This document shows positions 59,976 to 64,000 of a stretch of DNA of 64,000 nt, piece after piece (position 1 is the first letter of the stretch; every line of letters starts with the position of its first letter). The notes beneath the pieces are model-generated. The model was given only the letters and a program-made list of their open reading frames with translations. It was not told where the DNA came from and made no database searches. A program made the position numbers and the translations under genes. This DNA is from Marinimicrococcus flavescens (GTDB lineage Bacteria; Pseudomonadota; Alphaproteobacteria; Geminicoccales; Geminicoccaceae): contig JARGEQ010000051.1 of assembly GCA_029211145.1 (NCBI GenBank), forward strand, positions 1 through 64,000, in the 5' to 3' direction.

Positions 59976-61132
59976 GAAGCCCCCCCGACGAGATGGCTGA
60001 CGGCGTCCTGCACCCGCTTGAGCAGGCCGGCCGGCGGCACGTCGTGGGCGGCCACCAGCGGGACGTCGCGGGTCTCGAGGCCGGGCGCGCTGAGCTGCAG
60101 CCGGCCGAGCTGCTGGCCCGCGGCAATCGGTGCGGCCACGGGCGCATCGTAGAGGAGCTTCACCACGAGATCGTCGCGCGCCTCGCGCGAGAGGGTGACG
60201 GCCACCGGCCCGGCCGGCACGAGGCCGACGCGGTCATTCGCCCCCATCCACACCGGCGCCTCGACCACCGCCTCGTCCGCGGCGAACAGGCGATATTCCC
60301 GGAAGTCGCGGAACGCGTACTCGAGCAGCCGTTCCGCCTCCATCCGCCGCTGCCGCTCGCTCTCCAGGCCGGCGACCACGAGGATCAGGCGGCGGCCGTC
60401 GCGCTCGGCGGACGCCACGAGACCGTAACCGGCCTCGGAGGTATGGCCGGTCTTGAGCCCGTCGACGCCCGGCACCCCCGCCTGGAGCAAGGGATTGCGG
60501 TTCTTCTGGTGGATGCCGGCATACTCGAACTCGGTGAGCGCGTAGAAGCCGTAATAGTCGGGAAACTCGGCGATGATGGTGCGCGCCAGGGTGGCGAGGT
60601 CGCGCACCGTCGTCAGATGCTCGGGATCGGGCAGGCCGGTGGCGTTCTTGAAGGTGCTGTCGGCAAGGCCGATGTCGCGGGCGCGCCGGGTCATGCGCTC
60701 GGCGAAGGCCTCCTCGCTGCCGGCCAGCGCCTCGGCGACGACGACGCAGGCATCGTTGCCCGACTGGACGATGACGCCGCGCAGGAGGTCCTCGACCGTC
60801 ACCCGGTCGCCCACCTTAACGAACATCTTGGAGCCGCCGGTGCGCCAGGCCTTCTCGCTGACCGGGAACTCGTCGTCGAGCCGGAGGCTGCCCTCCTCGA
60901 GCCGCGCGAAGACCATGTAGGCGGTCATCAGCTTGCTCATCGAGGCGGGCGGCAGCCGCTCGTCCGGGTTCTTGGCGAACAGCACGTCGCCGCTGCGATG
61001 GTCGATCACGATGGCCGCGCGGGCGGCGGTCTCGAAGGCGGCGGCGGGCAGCGGAGCGCCCAGCGCGAGGGCCAGCAGGACGAGCCCGCCGGTCAGGCGG
61101 GTACGGGTAGCGATGAACAGGCGAGCGAGCAC
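59972..61132 (-). CDS. dacC: D-alanyl-D-alanine carboxypeptidase (PBP5/6 type)
   Basis: A 386-residue periplasmic DD-carboxypeptidase that trims peptidoglycan pentapeptides. A signal peptide (about 1-32, ending PAAAFE) is followed by the S11 catalytic domain with SxxK (PPASMSKLM), SGN (VQSGNDAC) and KTG (DGLKTGHTSEAGYG). The C-terminal PBP5 beta domain and an amphipathic end helix (LLKRVQDAVSHLVGG), probably the membrane anchor, complete it. It follows rlpA by 12 bases; its stop overlaps the tmk start. Confidence 0.94.
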   Translation of the reverse strand: MLARLFIATRTRLTGGLVLLALALGAPLPAAAFETAARAAIVIDHRSGDVLFAKNPDERLPPASMSKLMTAYMVFARLEEGSLRLDDEFPVSEKAWRTGGSKMFVKVGDRVTVEDLLRGVIVQSGNDACVVVAEALAGSEEAFAERMTRRARDIGLADSTFKNATGLPDPEHLTTVRDLATLARTIIAEFPDYYGFYALTEFEYAGIHQKNRNPLLQAGVPGVDGLKTGHTSEAGYGLVASAERDGRRLILVVAGLESERQRRMEAERLLEYAFRDFREYRLFAADEAVVEAPVWMGANDRVGLVPAGPVAVTLSREARDDLVVKLLYDAPVAAPIAAGQQLGRLQLSAPGLETRDVPLVAAHDVPPAGLLKRVQDAVSHLVGGAS

Positions 61133-61144
61133 GGCTGGTGTCCG

Positions 61145-62077
61145 TCAGGTGTCAGAGCAGCTCGGCGCGTCGGCGCTGCGGCCGGCCGAGGCCAGGAAGG
61201 CGTCGGTGTAGCCCCGCCCGCGCACCTGCGCCAGCACCCGCTCTGCCTCGCGGGGCCCGAGCGGGCCGAGCCGCACACGGGCGGCGGCGGCGCTGCCGAT
61301 GAAGACCGGCTCGACGCTCACCGGCGCCACGTCCTCGAGCCGCGCGGTGGCAGCGCGGACCTTGGCGCCCTCGGAGAACGCGCCGACCTGCACGAAGTGC
61401 GGGCCGGGTCCGCAGGCCGGGCGTGTCGCGGCGGCCGGGCGGGAGCGGGTCGGCGCGACGTCCGCGAGCGAGGCGAGCTGCACCTCGGCCTCCCGCTCGG
61501 GGGCCGGTGCGCGGCGCGCCGGCGCGGGAACCTGCGCTACCATGGTGGTCTCGGGAACCGTCGCCGGCGAGGGCGAGGGGGGTGTGCCGAGGGCATCGTC
61601 GGCCAGGCCCACGAACTGGACGCGCACGCGGGCCAGCCCTGCCCCCTCGTAGCCGAGCTCGCGCGCCGCCGCCTGCGACAGGTCGATCATCCGGTCGCCG
61701 ACGAACGGGCCGCGGTCATTGACCCGCAGCTCCAGCGAGCGGCCGTTCTCGAGATTGGTGACGCGCACGATGCTCGGCAGCGGCAGCGTCGGATGAGCGG
61801 CGCTGATCAGCTCCTTGTCGAACACCTCGCCATTGGCCGTGGGCTTGCCGTGGAAGGCGGCGCCATACCAGGACGCGACGCCGGTCCGGTCATAATCCGG
61901 CTCGTAGGCCGGATGGTACCAGCGGCCGGCGATCTTGTAGGGCTTGCCGAGCTTGTAGACGCCCTGGGGGAGCGACGCCGCCCCCGCCTCCGGCTGTCCC
62001 GGCTTCTCCGGCGCCCGGGAGGCGCATGCGGCAAGCAGCAGGCCGACCCCAAGCACGAGGCCGTCTCGCAGGCGCAT
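61145..62077 (-). CDS. rlpA: Septal ring lytic transglycosylase RlpA family lipoprotein
   Basis: A 310-residue outer-membrane lipoprotein. The lipobox is LLAAC (Cys about 19). The double-psi beta-barrel RlpA domain (about 60-160) has TGVASWYGAAFHGKPTANGE and VNDRGPFVGDRMIDLS with the catalytic aspartate. A Pro/Ala linker and a C-terminal SPOR domain (FVQVGAFSEGAKV) that binds denuded septal glycan follow. Start placed at MRLRDGLVLG (62077) to give a normal lipoprotein signal. It sits between mltB and dac, a cell-wall cluster. Confidence 0.94.
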   Translation of the reverse strand: MRLRDGLVLGVGLLLAACASRAPEKPGQPEAGAASLPQGVYKLGKPYKIAGRWYHPAYEPDYDRTGVASWYGAAFHGKPTANGEVFDKELISAAHPTLPLPSIVRVTNLENGRSLELRVNDRGPFVGDRMIDLSQAAARELGYEGAGLARVRVQFVGLADDALGTPPSPSPATVPETTMVAQVPAPARRAPAPEREAEVQLASLADVAPTRSRPAAATRPACGPGPHFVQVGAFSEGAKVRAATARLEDVAPVSVEPVFIGSAAAARVRLGPLGPREAERVLAQVRGRGYTDAFLASAGRSADAPSCSDT

Positions 62078-62113
62078 TCCTTGCTCTCCTCCGTACCTGC
62101 GCAACGGGTTCCC

Positions 62114-63094
62114 TCAGGAACTCGCCGCCGCCAGCTGATCGGCCAGCAGACCGACAGTCAGCGCAAAATAGGTCGACCGATTCCACACCATGAGGGTGCG
62201 GAAGTTCTTGTACACCAAAAACGACGGTCCGTCGCCCTCGTCCATGACCAGCAGCGAGGCCTCGATTGGGACCTCGGGCAGGCTTGCGCCATCGAGACGC
62301 CGCACGCCACGCCGCTGCCACTCGGCCAGCTGGGCGCGGTCATCCAGCCCCGCCCGCTGCCGCGCCGCGTCGCGCGTCACCCGGACCTCGCGGCCCCAGA
62401 TGTAGCGCGCGTCCCAGCCGGCGCTGGCCAGATAGTTCGCCATCGACGCGAAGATGTCGGGCAGGCTGTTCCAGATGTCGCGGCGGCCGTCGCCGTCGAA
62501 GTCCACGGCATAGGCGCGGTATGTCGAGGGCATGAACTGCGACTGGCCCATGGCGCCGGCCCAGGAGCCGTACATGCCCTCGGCGCTGATGTCGCCATGC
62601 TCGAGAATCTCCAGCGAGCTCAGCAGCTCGCGCCTGAAGAAGGCGGCCCGCCTTCCCTCGAAGGCAAGGGTGGCGAGCGAGGCCACCACCGGGAAGCGGC
62701 CCTTGAACTCGCCAAAGCTCGATTCGATTCCCCAAAGCGCCACGATCAGCTGCGGCGGCACGCCGTAGGTCTGCCGCACCCGCTCGAGCAGATCGGCATG
62801 CTCGCGCATCAGCGCCGCACCCTTGCGCCGCCGCGCCTCGCTCAGCACCTTCGAGCGATACTCGCCGAAGGTCATCCGGCCTTCCGGCTGCCGCCGGTCT
62901 AGCTCGATCACGCGGTCGATCGGCGCCACGCCGCGAAACGCCCGATCGAGCGTGCCTTCGCTGATGCCCGCCGCCCGTGCCTCCACGCGAAACCCGCGCA
63001 GCCAGGCGTCGAAACTTGAAGCCTCGCCGGCCGAGGCAACCCCCGCGCCAAGACAAAGAACGAGCGCCGCGATGCCTGCAAGCACCGACCTCAT
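62114..63094 (-). CDS. Lytic murein transglycosylase (MltB-like)
   Basis: A 326-residue periplasmic enzyme that cleaves the glycan strand to 1,6-anhydroMurNAc. A signal peptide (about 1-22, ending GVASAGE) precedes the SLT_2 domain with catalytic glutamate in ALWGIESSFGEF, GAMGQSQFMPSTY and the DFDGDGRRDIW calcium-site-like loop. It lacks the C-terminal PG-binding domain of some relatives and no lipobox is seen, so it is probably soluble. First of the cell-wall genes mltB-rlpA-dac. Confidence 0.92.
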   Translation of the reverse strand: MRSVLAGIAALVLCLGAGVASAGEASSFDAWLRGFRVEARAAGISEGTLDRAFRGVAPIDRVIELDRRQPEGRMTFGEYRSKVLSEARRRKGAALMREHADLLERVRQTYGVPPQLIVALWGIESSFGEFKGRFPVVASLATLAFEGRRAAFFRRELLSSLEILEHGDISAEGMYGSWAGAMGQSQFMPSTYRAYAVDFDGDGRRDIWNSLPDIFASMANYLASAGWDARYIWGREVRVTRDAARQRAGLDDRAQLAEWQRRGVRRLDGASLPEVPIEASLLVMDEGDGPSFLVYKNFRTLMVWNRSTYFALTVGLLADQLAAASS

Positions 63095-63138
63095 GCCACC
63101 CAAAGCCGACCTCCGCTCACTACGATCCGGCGCGCATC

Positions 63139-63429
63139 CTACTTGCTCGCGGGCTGGTGTGAAGGGCGCTCGAAGGGTGGTGCGGCGGCTGGCTGCCCCG
63201 CGGCCGGCGAGGCGGTGCCGGCGCCGGACGGGCATGCAGGCAGCGGGCTCTTCTCACCATGAAGCGGACCCGGGCAAGGGTCGATCACCCGAACACTCAC
63301 CGCCAGGGCAGCCTTCTCGGCGGCCCCCACGGGCGCGGTGGAAAGCAGCACGGGACCCGCAAGCAGGCCGGCGACTGCTGCCAGGCGCAGGCGGACGGCC
63401 GGGCGGCAGCTTCGTGGAACAGTGGGCAT
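63139..63429 (-). CDS. Small secreted protein of unknown function
   Basis: A 96-residue frame: a good signal peptide (RLRLAAVAGLLAGPVLLSTAPVGA, cleavage after about residue 35), a short beta-like AALAVSVRVIDPC, and a Pro/Ala-rich tail ending PSHQPASK. The start at 63429 has GAGG about 9 bases upstream. The AVSVRVIDPC segment resembles small periplasmic proteins of spore-coat-U-like or unknown type, but I cannot name the family. Two cysteines (IDPCPG, LPACPS) might pair. It lies 45 bases upstream of mltB on the same strand. Confidence 0.5.
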   Translation of the reverse strand: MPTVPRSCRPAVRLRLAAVAGLLAGPVLLSTAPVGAAEKAALAVSVRVIDPCPGPLHGEKSPLPACPSGAGTASPAAGQPAAAPPFERPSHQPASK

Positions 63430-63514
63430 CGCGGATATCCTCGGGCGGCGCGGGCGCATCGTCGCACCCGGACCAGCCTAATCCGGACATCCTGCGGAGA
63501 GCTTAACGGGGCCG

Positions 63515-63545
63515 AAAAGAAAAAAGCCGGGGCTGGAGCCCCGGC
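63515..63545 (-). terminator. Strong intrinsic terminator (minus strand)
   Basis: An 8-bp perfect stem GCCGGGGC / GCCCCGGC (63545 to 63526) with a 4-base loop, followed on the minus strand by TTTTTTCTTTTC. It would end transcription coming from the DUF1467 gene or from the AT-richer stretch before it. Confidence 0.85.
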
Positions 63546-63720
63546 CTTCAAAGGGAGGAAACGCCTCAAGTCGGGTGTCACAGGACAATCCCCTGAACAC
63601 ACGAGAACTATCACTCGCGGCGGAATTTTTCGCAAGCGCTTTCTCGTCGCTCAACAACGAGGACTTTCCTCGACTTCACCTCAACTTTCGGCCGTCTTTT
63701 GCTAAAATTCTACCCAAATG
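63546..63720 (-). ncRNA. Candidate small RNA or structured 3' UTR
   Basis: About 175 bases clearly less GC-rich than the surroundings, without a supported gene, ending at the strong minus-strand terminator. It can form small hairpins, such as CGAGG-AAAGT-CCTCG and CAGG-GGATTGT-CCTG. A TAGAAT box lies at its 5' end just past the DUF1467 stop, but without a good -35. It could equally be the 3' UTR of the DUF1467 transcript. Confidence 0.25.
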
Positions 63721-63730
63721 CCCCGCGGCT

Positions 63731-63964
63731 TCACGGGCGGATCTGGATGAAGCCGTTCTCGACGAACCAGTGGACCCCCCAGGTCGCGAGGGCGGCCAGG
63801 AGGGTCGTCGCCAGAACCTTGCGCAGCAGGTAGGGCCGCGCCGGCGCCCCGTCGGCGGTGCCGGGCACGGGGCTCTCGTCGCGACGGACGCCGAACGGCA
63901 GGGCCATGAAGAAGAGCAGCCACCAGACCATCAGATAGGTGACGGCGATCTCGAACCAGACCAT
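63731..63964 (-). CDS. DUF1467 family membrane protein
   Basis: A 77-residue protein with two hydrophobic helices (VTYLMVWWLLFFMALPFGV and the TTLLAALATWGVHWFV region) joined by a short charged loop with PVPGTADGAPARPYLLRK. This matches the small DUF1467 family found next to methylmalonyl-CoA epimerase genes in alphaproteobacteria. Function unknown. It starts 7 bases past the stop of that neighbour. Confidence 0.88.
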   Translation of the reverse strand: MVWFEIAVTYLMVWWLLFFMALPFGVRRDESPVPGTADGAPARPYLLRKVLATTLLAALATWGVHWFVENGFIQIRP

Positions 63965-63971
63965 CGTGCGC

Positions 63972-64000
63972 TCAAGCCTCCTCGAGCTCGACCAGGGTGC
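63972..64000 (-). CDS. C-terminal end of a gene, probably methylmalonyl-CoA epimerase (partial)
   Basis: Only the last codons are inside the window, reading TLVELEEA then TGA. Methylmalonyl-CoA epimerases commonly end GTLVELEQA or similar, and the DUF1467 gene next to it supports that identity. The rest lies beyond the window edge. Confidence 0.45.

Noticed and set aside
63546..63720. RNase P or tmRNA in the AT-richer island
   Set aside because: A GAGGAAAGTCC string resembles an RNase P segment, but the region is far too short and lacks the other conserved parts; no tmRNA tag frame or tRNA-like end is visible.

Overview
The window is GC-rich (about 70% by eye) and densely packed, with many ATGA-type start/stop overlaps. 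It looks like the chromosome of an alphaproteobacterium, probably of the Rhodospirillales/Geminicoccales kind. Support comes from the DUF3971/AsmA-like gene divergent from glnE with bcp next to it, the short (510-residue) MetRS, the DUF1467 gene beside a probable methylmalonyl-CoA epimerase end, OpgC, and a fused TAXI-type TRAP permease. I see no phage, insertion sequence or CRISPR array. Nearly everything is chromosomal housekeeping, with a few transport and catabolic islands.

Layout. 0.3-2.6 kb: an AsmA-family gene divergent from rpmF. 3.5-7.1 kb: a 2-oxoacid dehydrogenase operon (E1alpha, E1beta, E2) ending in a truncated leucine-dehydrogenase-like gene, divergent from a LysR regulator. 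8.3-14.4 kb: a branched-chain-amino-acid-type ABC importer operon (livM, livH, livG, livF, binding protein) followed by an amidase. 14.6-18.5 kb: cysE, a cysteine desulfurase, an IscA-type protein, a 2Fe-2S ferredoxin, mnmA and a tRNA-Met, all on one strand, linking cysteine synthesis to sulfur transfer onto tRNA. 18.7-28.8 kb: an alpha/beta hydrolase-like gene, tyrS, the large AsmA-like/DUF3971 gene, glnE, bcp, an O-methyltransferase and a DsbA-family oxidoreductase. 29-31.6 kb: an M48 protease with TPR-like tail and an aminotransferase. 31.6-39.7 kb: rne divergent from the cell-wall genes amiC and mrcA, then prfB with its programmed +1 frameshift.

39.7-45 kb is the most distinctive part: a decayed zinc-ribbon gene, a Gfo/Idh/MocA dehydrogenase (LigC-like), two tandem near-identical TAXI solute-binding proteins, each with its own conserved promoter and 3' hairpin, and one fused TRAP permease. 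45-53.4 kb: an SGNH hydrolase divergent from OpgC, an EEP-family phosphodiesterase, a SRAP (YedK/HMCES) protein with a clamp-binding-like tail, an APH-AAA fusion, cysK, sseA and a PaiB-like protein. 53.4-64 kb: an OmpA-family protein with inverted domain order, then a long minus-strand run mltB-rlpA-dac-tmk-holB-metG-tatD-MBL hydrolase-GNAT, and at the right edge a small secreted protein, a DUF1467 gene and the last codons of a probable mce.

I found no wholly new multi-gene system that I can defend. The best leads are: tmk, which has no ATG, GTG or TTG start and seems to begin at a CTG overlapping the dac stop codon; the mosaic duplication of TAXI binding proteins with conserved twin promoters; an alpha/beta hydrolase whose nucleophile serine is a glycine; the inverted OmpA protein; and a three-copy element placed at gene 3' ends in the first 3.5 kb.
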